DNA of 64,000 bases from Mycobacterium sp. PO1. GTDB taxonomy: Bacteria > Actinomycetota > Actinomycetes > Mycobacteriales > Mycobacteriaceae. Location: NCBI RefSeq assembly GCF_017312405.1, contig NZ_BLTG01000072.1:1-64000 (forward strand). Reading direction: 5' to 3'. Below, piece by piece: positions 40,560-47,901 of the stretch; position 1 is the first letter of the stretch; every line of letters begins with the position of its first letter. The position numbers and the translations under genes were made by a program. The notes below the pieces were generated by a model. It saw nothing but the letters and a program-made list of their open reading frames with translations. It had not been told where the DNA came from and searched no databases.

Positions 40560-40696
40560 GGAACGTCTCCTCAAGTCCTCTCGAAATACCTGTCCAGTGG
40601 GCTGCTGTCCGGGCAGGGGCTTCGCTGGTCTCCCCAACAGTCTGGAGCAAGTATCCATGTCGGTTGTCGGACGGCTGTCTCAGTGTGCCCTAACTG

Positions 40697-40727
40697 CACG
40701 CGCAACCCTCAGTAAGGGTTGCGCGTG
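40697..40727. other. Perfect 13-bp hairpin in the fdxC-padR divergent region
   Basis: CACGCGCAACCCT (40697-40709) and its exact complement (40715-40727) flank a 5-nt loop, with further TAAC/GTTA pairing beyond a 2-nt bulge. Both neighbouring genes point away from it, so it is not a terminator of either. It may end an unannotated RNA or bind a regulator. Confidence 0.6.
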
Positions 40728-40776
40728 GTTACAGATACTAGACGTCGCACATACCCCGCGCCTAGTACCCACGCCG

Positions 40777-40811
40777 CTATGCATTCGGGTGCAGTGCAAC
40801 TAGTTGCATAG
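40777..40811 (+). promoter_or_regulatory. Probable PadR operator
   Basis: An inner perfect palindrome, TGCAACTAGTTGCA (40795-40808), and an outer pair, CTATGCA (40777-40783) and TGCATAG (40805-40811), stand 17-20 nt before the -10 of padR. PadR proteins typically repress their own operon from ATGx...xCAT-like palindromes. Confidence 0.6.
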
Positions 40812-40827
40812 GGATTCCGTCGACGCC

Positions 40828-40833
40828 TACGCT
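40828..40833 (+). promoter_or_regulatory. -10 element of padR-fadH
   Basis: TACGCT, 6 nt before the GTG at 40840, indicates a leaderless start and rules out the upstream in-frame ATG at 40804. Confidence 0.5.
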
Positions 40834-40839
40834 GCGCGG

Positions 40840-41400
40840 GTGGCGTTACCGCACGCGATCCTGGTGTCGCTGAGCGAGCAGTCCGGATCGGGGTACGAGC
40901 TGGCGCGGCGCTTCGACCGATCGATCGGGTTCTTCTGGGCGGCCACCCATCAGCAGATCTATCGGACGCTGCGAACGATGGAGAACGACGGCTGGGTGCA
41001 CGCCACCGCGGTGACTCAACACGGCCGCCCGGACAAGAAGGTCTACACCGTGGCCGACGCCGGCCGCGCCGAGCTCGCGCGGTGGATCGGGGCTGCGCTG
41101 GTGGGCCGAGGCGGCTCGGTGGGCGATCACCGCATCCGCGATCTGGCCGTCAAGGTCCGCGGCGCGGCCTACGGCGACATCGCCGAACTGCGCGCACAGG
41201 TGAGCGCACTGCGCCGCGAACGCGCCGAGCTGTTGGACACCTACCGGGGTTTCCAGCAGCAGCAGTTCCCCGAGCCGGAAGCGCTGACCGGCGCCGAGCT
41301 GCACCAGTACCTCGTGCTCCGTGGCGGCATCCGGGCCGAGGAGAGCGCCGTGGGGTGGCTCGACGAGGTGACGACCGCACTGGAGGACAACCGAGCATGA
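40840..41400 (+). CDS. PadR-family transcriptional regulator (Rv1176c-like)
   Basis: A 186-aa PadR regulator. The N-terminal winged helix is ALPHAILVSLSEQSGSGYEL, then RRFDRSIGFFWAATHQQIYR. A long C-terminal dimerisation helix follows (AELRAQVSALRRERAELLDT), and LHQYLVLRGGIRAEESAVGW is a conserved tail. The GTG at 40840 is set by the -10. It overlaps fadH by ATGA, so it probably controls fadH and itself through the palindrome upstream. The order matches Rv1176c-Rv1175c. Confidence 0.9.
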   Translation: MALPHAILVSLSEQSGSGYELARRFDRSIGFFWAATHQQIYRTLRTMENDGWVHATAVTQHGRPDKKVYTVADAGRAELARWIGAALVGRGGSVGDHRIRDLAVKVRGAAYGDIAELRAQVSALRRERAELLDTYRGFQQQQFPEPEALTGAELHQYLVLRGGIRAEESAVGWLDEVTTALEDNRA

Positions 41401-43424
41401 CCCAGCCCTATCCGCGTCTGCTCTCCCCGCTGGATCTCGGCTTCACCACGCTGCGCAACCGCGTGGTGATGGGATCCATGCACACCGGGTTGGAAGACCG
41501 CTCCCGTGACATCGGCCGGCTGGCCGAGTATTTCGCCGAGCGGGCGCGTGGCGGTGTCGGACTGATCATCACCGGCGGCTACGCCCCCAACCGGACGGGC
41601 TGGCTGCTGCCGTTCGCCGCCCAGATGACCTCGAGCGCCGATGCGCGCCGGCACCGGCGCGTCACCGCGGCCGTGCATGCGGCCGGGCCGGGGACCAAGA
41701 TCCTGTTGCAGGTCCTGCACGCGGGACGCTATGCGTTCCATCCCTTTTCGGCGAGCGCCTCGTCGATCAAGGCGCCCACCACCCCGTTTCGGCCGCGGCG
41801 GCTGTCCAGGCGCGGGATCGAGGCCACGATCGACGACTTCGCTCGCGCGGCGACGCTGGCCCGCGAGGCCGGTTACGACGGCGTCGAGATCATGGGCAGC
41901 GAAGGTTACCTGCTCAACCAATTCCTGGCGCCACGGACGAACAGGCGCACCGACGCGTGGGGTGGCAGCGCCGAGAAACGCCGCCGACTTCCGGTCGAGA
42001 TCGTGCGCCGCACTCGCGAGGCCGTCGGCGCGGACTTCATCATCTGCTACCGGTTGTCGATGGCCGACTTCGTCTCCGACGGCCAGAGCTGGGACGAGAT
42101 CGTCACGCTGGCACAGGAAGTCGAGAAAGCCGGGGCGACGCTGATCAACACCGGGATCGGCTGGCACGAAGCGCGGGTCCCGACCATCGTGACGTCGGTG
42201 CCCAACAGCGCGTTCGTGGGCATCACGCACGCCCTGGCCCAGCATGTCGCAGTCCCGGTCATCGCCTCCAATCGCATCAACATGCCCGAGGCGGCCGAGC
42301 AGATCCTCACCGACACCGACGTCAGCCTGGTCTCGATGGCCCGGCCGCTGTTGGCCGACCCCGACTGGGTGCGCAAGGCCGGCGCCGACGCTGCCGACGA
42401 GATCAACACCTGCATCGCCTGCAACCAGGCCTGCCTGGACCATGTGTTCGTCCACAAGACGGTGTCGTGCCTGCTCAACCCGCGGGCCGGGCACGAGACC
42501 ACGCTGACGCTGCAACCCACCCGCAGCTCCCGACGCGTGGCCGTCGTCGGGGCGGGTCCCGCGGGTCTGGCCGCCTCGGTGACCGCCGCGCAGCGCGGCC
42601 ACCTGGTGACGCTGTTCGAGGCCAGTCCCCACATCGGCGGCCAGTTCGACCTCGCCCGAAGGATTCCCGGCAAGGAGGAGTTCGCCGAGACCATCCGCTA
42701 CTTCACCCGCATGCTCGACAAGCACGGTGTCGATGTCCGGCTGGGCGTCCGCGCCACCGAAACAGACCTGGCGGGATACGACGACGTCGTGCTCGCCACC
42801 GGGGTGACGCCGCGCATCCCCGCCATCGCGGGCATCGATCATCCGATGGTGGTGTCCTACGCCGAGGCGCTCACCGGCGCACCCGTCGGCCGGACCGTGG
42901 CCGTGATCGGCGCGGGCGGAATCGGATTCGATGTCAGCGAATTCCTCACCACGGCGCACTCGCCCACGCTGAATCGCCGGGAGTGGCTGGCCGAATGGGG
43001 TGCGGTCGACCCCTGGGAGGCCCGCGGCGCGGTGACGACTCCGCTGCCCACCGCCGCGGACCGCGAGGTGTACCTGTTGCAGCGCAGCCCCGGCCCGCAG
43101 GGCCGCCGCCTGGGCAAGACCACCGGTTGGGTACATCGGGCGTCGTTGCGCGCCAAGGGCGTCCATCAGCTGTGCGGCGTCAACTACGAGCGTATCGACG
43201 ACTCCGGGTTGCACATCAGCTTCGGCTCCGACCACCGCGATCCACGCCTGCTCGAGGTCGACAACGTGGTGATCTGCGCGGGGCAGGACCCGGTGCGCGA
43301 TCTCGACGCGGCCTTGCGCCGAACCGGTTTGTGCGCCCACATCATCGGCGGCGCCGCCGAAGCGGTGGAGCTCGATGCGAAGCGGGCGATCGAGCAGGGC
43401 ACCGTGCTGGCGGCGCGCCTGTAG
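41397..43424 (+). CDS. fadH: NADPH-dependent 2,4-dienoyl-CoA reductase
   Basis: A 675-aa iron-sulphur flavoenzyme of the old-yellow-enzyme type for beta-oxidation of unsaturated fatty acids. Residues 1-350 are the FMN TIM barrel (LDLGFTTLRNRVVMGSMHTG, YDGVEIMGSEGYLLNQFLAP). The cluster site is CIACNQACLDHVF with a fourth Cys in VSCLLNPRAG. FAD- and NADPH-binding Rossmann domains follow (RRVAVVGAGPAGLAASVTAA, VAVIGAGGIGFDVSEFL). The start overlaps padR by ATGA. The last 83 nt overlap the end of the convergent yczE-like gene. Confidence 0.94.
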   Translation: MTQPYPRLLSPLDLGFTTLRNRVVMGSMHTGLEDRSRDIGRLAEYFAERARGGVGLIITGGYAPNRTGWLLPFAAQMTSSADARRHRRVTAAVHAAGPGTKILLQVLHAGRYAFHPFSASASSIKAPTTPFRPRRLSRRGIEATIDDFARAATLAREAGYDGVEIMGSEGYLLNQFLAPRTNRRTDAWGGSAEKRRRLPVEIVRRTREAVGADFIICYRLSMADFVSDGQSWDEIVTLAQEVEKAGATLINTGIGWHEARVPTIVTSVPNSAFVGITHALAQHVAVPVIASNRINMPEAAEQILTDTDVSLVSMARPLLADPDWVRKAGADAADEINTCIACNQACLDHVFVHKTVSCLLNPRAGHETTLTLQPTRSSRRVAVVGAGPAGLAASVTAAQRGHLVTLFEASPHIGGQFDLARRIPGKEEFAETIRYFTRMLDKHGVDVRLGVRATETDLAGYDDVVLATGVTPRIPAIAGIDHPMVVSYAEALTGAPVGRTVAVIGAGGIGFDVSEFLTTAHSPTLNRREWLAEWGAVDPWEARGAVTTPLPTAADREVYLLQRSPGPQGRRLGKTTGWVHRASLRAKGVHQLCGVNYERIDDSGLHISFGSDHRDPRLLEVDNVVICAGQDPVRDLDAALRRTGLCAHIIGGAAEAVELDAKRAIEQGTVLAARL

Positions 43425-44082
43425 ATTCGGCGGCGGCCACGACAGGCACGGTCAGGTAGCGCAGGAAGAACTGGGTCAGCGGGCCGACGGCGAAGGCGAA
43501 CACGACGGTGCCGAGTCCGACGGTGCCGCCGAGGACGAATCCCGTCACCAGCACCGAGACCTCGATGCCGGTGCGCACCCGGCGAAGTGGCCACCCGGTG
43601 CGCCGTGCGAGTCCGGTCATCAGGCCGTCGCGGGGGCCGGGTCCGAGTTGTGCGCCGACGTAGAGGGCGGTGGCCAGCGCGCACACCACCACGCCGGCGA
43701 TGGCGTAGCCGCAGCGGGCGACCAGCGCGTCCGGCGTCGGAAGCAGCATCAGGTTGAGGTCGGCGAACGGCCCCAGCAGCACGGTGTTGAGCACGGTGCC
43801 CAGGCCGGGTTTCTGGCGCAGCGGTATCCACGCCGCCAGCACCGCGCCGGCGGTCAGGATGATGATCACGCCCAGTGTCAGCGGCAGGTGTCGCGCCACG
43901 CCCACGTGGAAGACGTCCCAGGGCGCCGCCCCGACCGCCCCCTCGATCATCAATGCGATCGACAGTCCGTACAGCCAGAGGCCGATGACGAGCCGACTGA
44001 CCCGTTCGGGCAGACGTCCGGCGGTGAGCTGTGCCAGCGGACCGAGATTGGCCAGCTGTGGCTGGCTATTGGTTATTGCCAT
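43342..44082 (-). CDS. YczE/YitT-type membrane protein
   Basis: A 246-aa protein with about six membrane segments (RLVIGLWLYGLSIALMIEGA, VIIILTAGAVLAAWIPL, GYAIAGVVVCALATALYVGA). GLGTVLNTVLLGPFADLNL and GPGPRDGLMTGLARRTG are typical of the YczE family. It is divergent from a MocR regulator, a pairing known across actinobacteria and firmicutes. Transport of a vitamin B6- or amino acid-related compound is suspected. The ATG at 44082 is preferred to a TTG at 44124 that overlaps the operator. The Arg-rich C terminus lies over the end of fadH and may not be conserved. Confidence 0.8.
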   Translation of the reverse strand: MAITNSQPQLANLGPLAQLTAGRLPERVSRLVIGLWLYGLSIALMIEGAVGAAPWDVFHVGVARHLPLTLGVIIILTAGAVLAAWIPLRQKPGLGTVLNTVLLGPFADLNLMLLPTPDALVARCGYAIAGVVVCALATALYVGAQLGPGPRDGLMTGLARRTGWPLRRVRTGIEVSVLVTGFVLGGTVGLGTVVFAFAVGPLTQFFLRYLTVPVVAAAESTGAPPARCPARSPASHRAPPLRRRRR

Positions 44083-44096
44083 GCGGTCAGATTGCT

Positions 44097-44137
44097 CAGT
44101 ATTGGCCTTTTGGTATATAGCCAATTGCGTAATACTG
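44097..44137. promoter_or_regulatory. Operator region between the yczE-like and mocR genes
   Basis: CAGTATTGGC (44097-44106) faces GCCAAT (44120-44125) and AATACTG (44131-44137). The two inverted pairs ATTGGC/GCCAAT and CAGTATT/AATACTG are nested and perfect. TAATACT next to the mocR GTG also serves as the -10. Binding should affect both genes. Confidence 0.55.
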
Positions 44138-44142
44138 GCTTC

Positions 44143-45588
44143 GTGTCCACCACGATCAGCCCTGACCGTCTCGCCCGATTGGTGGGTGACTTCGACCGGG
44201 CCCCGGCCTACCGCGGCCTCTGCGAGGCACTTCAGGAACTGATCGGCGACGGGCGGATCCCGATCGGCACGCGGTTGCCCAGTGAACGCACCGTCACCGC
44301 CGTACTCGCGGTGTCACGGTCGACCGTCACCCGGGCCTACGCCGAGCTCGCGGCGGCCGGCTTCGCGGTGGCGCGGCAGGGGTCGGGTACTTTCGCCGCC
44401 GTTCCCGTGGACCGCCGCAAGGTCCACGACCGTGTGCGCCACCCGCTCGGCATGCCGTCGAGCGGCGACTCGGTGGATCTGAGTATCGCCGCGGGCGCCG
44501 CCACCCCCGGGACGATGACCGGCGTCGAGCGGGCGCTGGCCGCGCTTCCGTCGTATCTGGCCGAGGACGGCTATCTGCCGTCGGGACTGCCCGACCTGCA
44601 GTCGCGGGTGGCCGAGTCGTTCGCTGCCCGCGGGCTGCCGACCGAGCCCGAGCAGATCGTCATCACGACCGGCGCCCTGGCCGCCGTCGCCACCGTCGCC
44701 CGGGCGCTGACCCGGCCCGGCGACCGGGTGATGGTCGAGTCTCCGGTCTATGCCAATGCGATCGACGCTCTCCGCCTGGGCGGCGCCCGGCTGGTGAGCT
44801 GGCCACTGGCCGACCCGCTGGGCGATGCGGGGTGGGATCTCGACGGCGTCGATGCCACGCTGCGGCAGTCCTCACCGAAGCTCGCGTACCTGATCCCGGA
44901 CTTCCAGAACCCGACCGGGTTCCTCATGAGTGAGGCCGACCGCGACCGCTACGGCGCCGCGCTGCGTCACACGCGCACCACGGCGATCGTCGACGAAACA
45001 CTGCAGCCACTGTCGTTCACCGACGAGCCCATGCCCGCACCCTTCGCGTCGTTCGAGCCGTCGGCGGTCACGATCGGCAGCGCGTCCAAGGTCTACTGGG
45101 GCGGACTGCGGGTGGGGTGGATCAGAGCGCCGCGAGCTCTGGTCGATCGGTTGATTGCCGCCCGGGTGCGCGCCGACCTGGGCACGTCGCTGCTCGATCA
45201 GCTGGTCGTTGCCGAGCTCCTCGGCGCCGACGGCATCGTCGCGCAGCGTCGCGCCGAGTTGCGCAGCCGGCGCGACGTCCTGGCGGCCGCGCTGCACCGG
45301 GACCTGCCCGACTGGCGGTTCCGGGTCCCGCAGGGCGGATTGAGCATGTGGGTCCGGCTGCCGCACGGCAGCGCGACACGGCTGGCCGTCGAGCTGGAGC
45401 GGCACGGCCTCAGGGTGGCACCGGGGCCGGTGTTCACCGTCGAAGGTGGCGCCGACGGGTGGCTGCGCATCCCGTTCGCGAAGCCGGAGGACGAGCTCGC
45501 CGGGGCGGTGCGGCTGATGGCCGAGGTGTGGCCGACCGTCTCCGGTGTGGATGGCCGCACCCAGACCACCCGCACCCTGATCGCCTGA
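44143..45588 (+). CDS. MocR-like GntR regulator with aminotransferase domain
   Basis: A 481-aa fusion. Residues ~15-85 are a GntR winged helix (PIGTRLPSERTVTAVLAVSR, STVTRAYAELAAAGFAVARQ). Residues ~110-470 are a fold-type I aminotransferase-like domain (NPTGFLMSEADRDRYGAALR, ATTAIVDETLQPLSF). The PLP lysine is in IGSASKVYWGGLRVGWIRA. Such proteins are usually regulators that sense PLP or an amino-acid adduct. The GTG at 44143 follows TAATACT by 6 nt. It is divergent from the yczE-like gene, its likely target. Confidence 0.88.
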   Translation: MSTTISPDRLARLVGDFDRAPAYRGLCEALQELIGDGRIPIGTRLPSERTVTAVLAVSRSTVTRAYAELAAAGFAVARQGSGTFAAVPVDRRKVHDRVRHPLGMPSSGDSVDLSIAAGAATPGTMTGVERALAALPSYLAEDGYLPSGLPDLQSRVAESFAARGLPTEPEQIVITTGALAAVATVARALTRPGDRVMVESPVYANAIDALRLGGARLVSWPLADPLGDAGWDLDGVDATLRQSSPKLAYLIPDFQNPTGFLMSEADRDRYGAALRHTRTTAIVDETLQPLSFTDEPMPAPFASFEPSAVTIGSASKVYWGGLRVGWIRAPRALVDRLIAARVRADLGTSLLDQLVVAELLGADGIVAQRRAELRSRRDVLAAALHRDLPDWRFRVPQGGLSMWVRLPHGSATRLAVELERHGLRVAPGPVFTVEGGADGWLRIPFAKPEDELAGAVRLMAEVWPTVSGVDGRTQTTRTLIA

Positions 45589-45701
45589 CCGCGTTTGTTC
45601 CGTCTGCGCGCGGGTCTGCACAGGACACGCCGGACCGACGTGGCTTTCACCGCGCTGTCGCGACCGCCGGCGGTGCAGTGTGCGCCACCCGGGAATGCAA
45701 T

Positions 45702-45715
45702 CGGACCATGGTCCG
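45702..45715. promoter_or_regulatory. Perfect 14-bp palindrome upstream of yceI
   Basis: CGGACCATGGTCCG is a perfect palindrome within a longer imperfect one. A flanking CAATC/GATTG pair lies outside it. It covers the ATG of a 22-codon ORF that leads into the YceI gene and is a likely operator. Confidence 0.55.
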
Positions 45716-45776
45716 TTTGATTGGGATGTACCCCGCCGGCCCATCCGGCTCCACCCCGAGAAAGAGACACCCATGA
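45708..45776 (+). CDS. Possible 22-aa upstream ORF coupled to yceI
   Basis: ATG at 45708 inside a palindrome, then 22 codons (beginning MVRLIGMYPAG), with its TGA overlapping the yceI ATG as ATGA. It carries no recognised motif and no clear ribosome-binding site. The coupling geometry is the main support, together with the same layout at fadD6 and the GNAT gene. Confidence 0.3.
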   Translation: MVRLIGMYPAGPSGSTPRKRHP

Positions 45777-46318
45777 CCACCGCCACCGCAGCACTGTCCA
45801 CCGGCACCTGGACCATCGACCCGGTGCATTCCGCCGTCGGCTTCTCCGTACGCCACCTCATGGTGAGCAAAGTCCGCGGCGAGTTCGAAACGTTCAGCGG
45901 CACCATCACGGTCGGCGCCGACGGTGTGGCCTCCGTGCGCGCCGAGGTCGCCGTCGACTCCGTGAACACGCGTAACGACCAGCGCGACGCGCACATCAAG
46001 TCCGCGGACTTCTTCGACGTCGAGAACCACCCGGTGGCGACGTTCACCTCCACCGGGGTACGGCAGAGCGGCGACCACTACGTCCTCGACGGCGACTTCA
46101 CCCTCAAGGGAGTGACCAAGCCGATCTCCCTGGAGCTCGACTTCAACGGCGTCAACCCCGGCATGGGCCACGGCGAGGTCGCCGGCTTCGAAGCGTCAGT
46201 GGTCTTGAACCGCAAGGATTTCGGCATCGACATCGACATGCCGCTCGAGACGGGCGGCGCCGTCGTCGGCGACAAGGTCACGATCACCCTCGAAATCGAG
46301 GCCGTCAAGCAGGCCTGA
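45773..46318 (+). CDS. YceI-family lipid/isoprenoid-binding protein
   Basis: A 181-aa beta-barrel protein of the YceI (lipocalin-like) family. It begins STGTWTIDPVHSAVGFSVRH, then VDSVNTRNDQRDAHIKSADF, DGDFTLKGVTKPISLELDFN and VLNRKDFGIDIDMPLETGGA. No signal peptide is seen, so it is cytoplasmic here. Family members bind amphiphilic molecules such as polyisoprenoids. GAGAAAGAG precedes the ATG. A strong hairpin follows the stop. It is preceded by a palindrome and a short coupled ORF. Confidence 0.92.
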   Translation: MTTATAALSTGTWTIDPVHSAVGFSVRHLMVSKVRGEFETFSGTITVGADGVASVRAEVAVDSVNTRNDQRDAHIKSADFFDVENHPVATFTSTGVRQSGDHYVLDGDFTLKGVTKPISLELDFNGVNPGMGHGEVAGFEASVVLNRKDFGIDIDMPLETGGAVVGDKVTITLEIEAVKQA

Positions 46319-46326
46319 GGCACGCA

Positions 46327-46372
46327 GCGTGACGCCACCGCGACGGCACCCGTCGTCGCGGTGGCGTCACGC
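46327..46372. terminator. Strong bidirectional terminator (19-bp perfect stem)
   Basis: Arms 46327-46345 and 46354-46372 are perfectly complementary around an 8-nt loop, between the convergent yceI and DUF2231 genes. It is the strongest hairpin seen in the window. Confidence 0.8.
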
Positions 46373-46374
46373 CA

Positions 46375-46839
46375 TCACTCCGAGATCACGCCCCACTTCG
46401 CCTCGGTGCCCGTATGACCGATCCGCACCACCTGCACCGTCGTCGCAACCCCGATCACGAGAGCGACAACCGTGACCACGACGGCGGTCAGCTTGGGGGT
46501 GGCGTCGGACCTGACGGTGCGCAGATGCAGGAACGCGACCGCCAGCGCCATGACGAGCAGCGCGATCGAGAAGTAGATCATGGTTTCGCCGCGTTCCTCG
46601 TGCGTCTCCAGAATCGCGCTGTGGGTGGGAAAACTGTTGTACAACCACTCGCCGGCCGACGTGGTCAACGGCGTGAGCGCAAGGTTGACGGCCGCGAACG
46701 CGACGACGAGCCAGACGAATCGGCGGCGGGCGGCGGGCCACACGGCACACAGAATGCCGAGCAACGCAGTCAGCGGCGCCAGAACCACGATGGCGTGTAC
46801 CAGCAGCGCGTGCGCGGGTAGGCCGGCGACAGTCGTCAT
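46375..46839 (-). CDS. DUF2231 membrane protein
   Basis: A 154-aa protein with four membrane helices. It begins TVAGLPAHALLVHAIVVLAP, the DUF2231 signature (LPxHxxxVHxxxVL), followed by FVWLVVAFAAVNLALTPLTT and THEERGETMIYFSIALLVMA. The function is unknown. Relatives often bind haem or occur with redox proteins. It lies 9 nt after the FAH gene on the same strand and ends at a strong terminator. Confidence 0.85.
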   Translation of the reverse strand: MTTVAGLPAHALLVHAIVVLAPLTALLGILCAVWPAARRRFVWLVVAFAAVNLALTPLTTSAGEWLYNSFPTHSAILETHEERGETMIYFSIALLVMALAVAFLHLRTVRSDATPKLTAVVVTVVALVIGVATTVQVVRIGHTGTEAKWGVISE

Positions 46840-46848
46840 GGTGTCTCC

Positions 46849-47772
46849 TCAACTACTCGAGATCGGGTGGCTGATTTCCCCGATCTGGTCGATGGCCAGC
46901 GTCAGCTGATCCCCGGGCCGCAACCAGTGCCCGGTCTCCATTCCGCTGCCGCCCGGCAGGGTGCCGGTGGCGAACAGCTCACCGGCGTAGAGGTGTTCGT
47001 CGCGGGAGGCGTGTGCGAGCAGCTCGCCGAGGGTCCACCTCATCCCGCGGCTGGACACCGCGCTGACGGCGTCGCCGTTGATCGCGACGAATCCGGTCAG
47101 GTCGTCGATGCGCGGCAGGATCTCGTCTGCGCTGACGGCGTGCACCGACATCGACGACGTGAAGTGCTTGGCTTTCTGCGGCCCCAACCCGGTCGCCATC
47201 TCCGCACGTTGCACGTCGCGGGCGCTGAAGTCGTTGACGACGACGAATGCGCCGATGGCATCCAGCGCCTCGGCCGGCGCGGCATTGAAAAGCGGTGCGT
47301 GCAGGACGAATCCGATCTCCAACTCGTAATCCAGAGCGGTCGAGTACGAGGGGACGGCGACCGTGGTGCCGCTGGGGACGAAACTCAGATGGTTGGACAT
47401 GTAATAGATCGGTTGCCGGTAGAACAGCGCCTTGGGCTTGAACAACGGAAACGGCTTCCTGGTCAACCGCTCGACGCCTTCGGCGGCCCTGGACTGGCCG
47501 GGATGGAAACGGCGCACCAATCCGCGCGCGGCGTCGACCGCGTGCTGTTCGTAGAGCATGAAATCGCGAAAGGACACCGGCTGGAACGGCAGCACATGGC
47601 CGGCCGCGTCGTGGTGTCGACGGGCCCTGTCCAACTCCCAGGCGGGGTCGAACACCGCGCCACCGAACACACCGGCATCAGCGCCCGAGGCCCACGACCC
47701 GTCGGATTGCAGTGACTGCAGCTCCAGCCGGTCGCCGGAGTACACCCGTCGCAGCTTCACCCTCAAAGTCAT
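46849..47772 (-). CDS. Fumarylacetoacetate hydrolase-family protein
   Basis: A 307-aa protein of the FAH superfamily (C-C hydrolases, decarboxylases, isomerases of aromatic catabolism). It has FQPVSFRDFMLYEQHAVDAA, PLFKPKALFYRQPIYYMSN and the metal-binding acidic set LDYELEIGFVL, VVNDFSARDVQ and LPGGSGMETGHWLRPGD. The specific substrate is unknown. The ATG at 47772 was chosen because conserved sequence begins there. It lies 129 nt after fbiC on the same strand and is followed directly by the DUF2231 gene. Confidence 0.85.
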   Translation of the reverse strand: MTLRVKLRRVYSGDRLELQSLQSDGSWASGADAGVFGGAVFDPAWELDRARRHHDAAGHVLPFQPVSFRDFMLYEQHAVDAARGLVRRFHPGQSRAAEGVERLTRKPFPLFKPKALFYRQPIYYMSNHLSFVPSGTTVAVPSYSTALDYELEIGFVLHAPLFNAAPAEALDAIGAFVVVNDFSARDVQRAEMATGLGPQKAKHFTSSMSVHAVSADEILPRIDDLTGFVAINGDAVSAVSSRGMRWTLGELLAHASRDEHLYAGELFATGTLPGGSGMETGHWLRPGDQLTLAIDQIGEISHPISSS

Positions 47773-47901
47773 ACCACCACGGGCATGCTTCCTGCGCGCA
47801 GTCGGCAGCTGCGACGGCGCGCAGAATGCCATGATTCGCGGCGCGCAGCGTTGCGCAAACTCGCGCCCTCGCGGAGACAGGCACGTGCTCGCGGAGAAGG
47901 C

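Noticed and set aside
41241..43340. 699-codon open frame antisense to fadH
   Set aside because: Low-complexity shadow of a well-supported enzyme gene.
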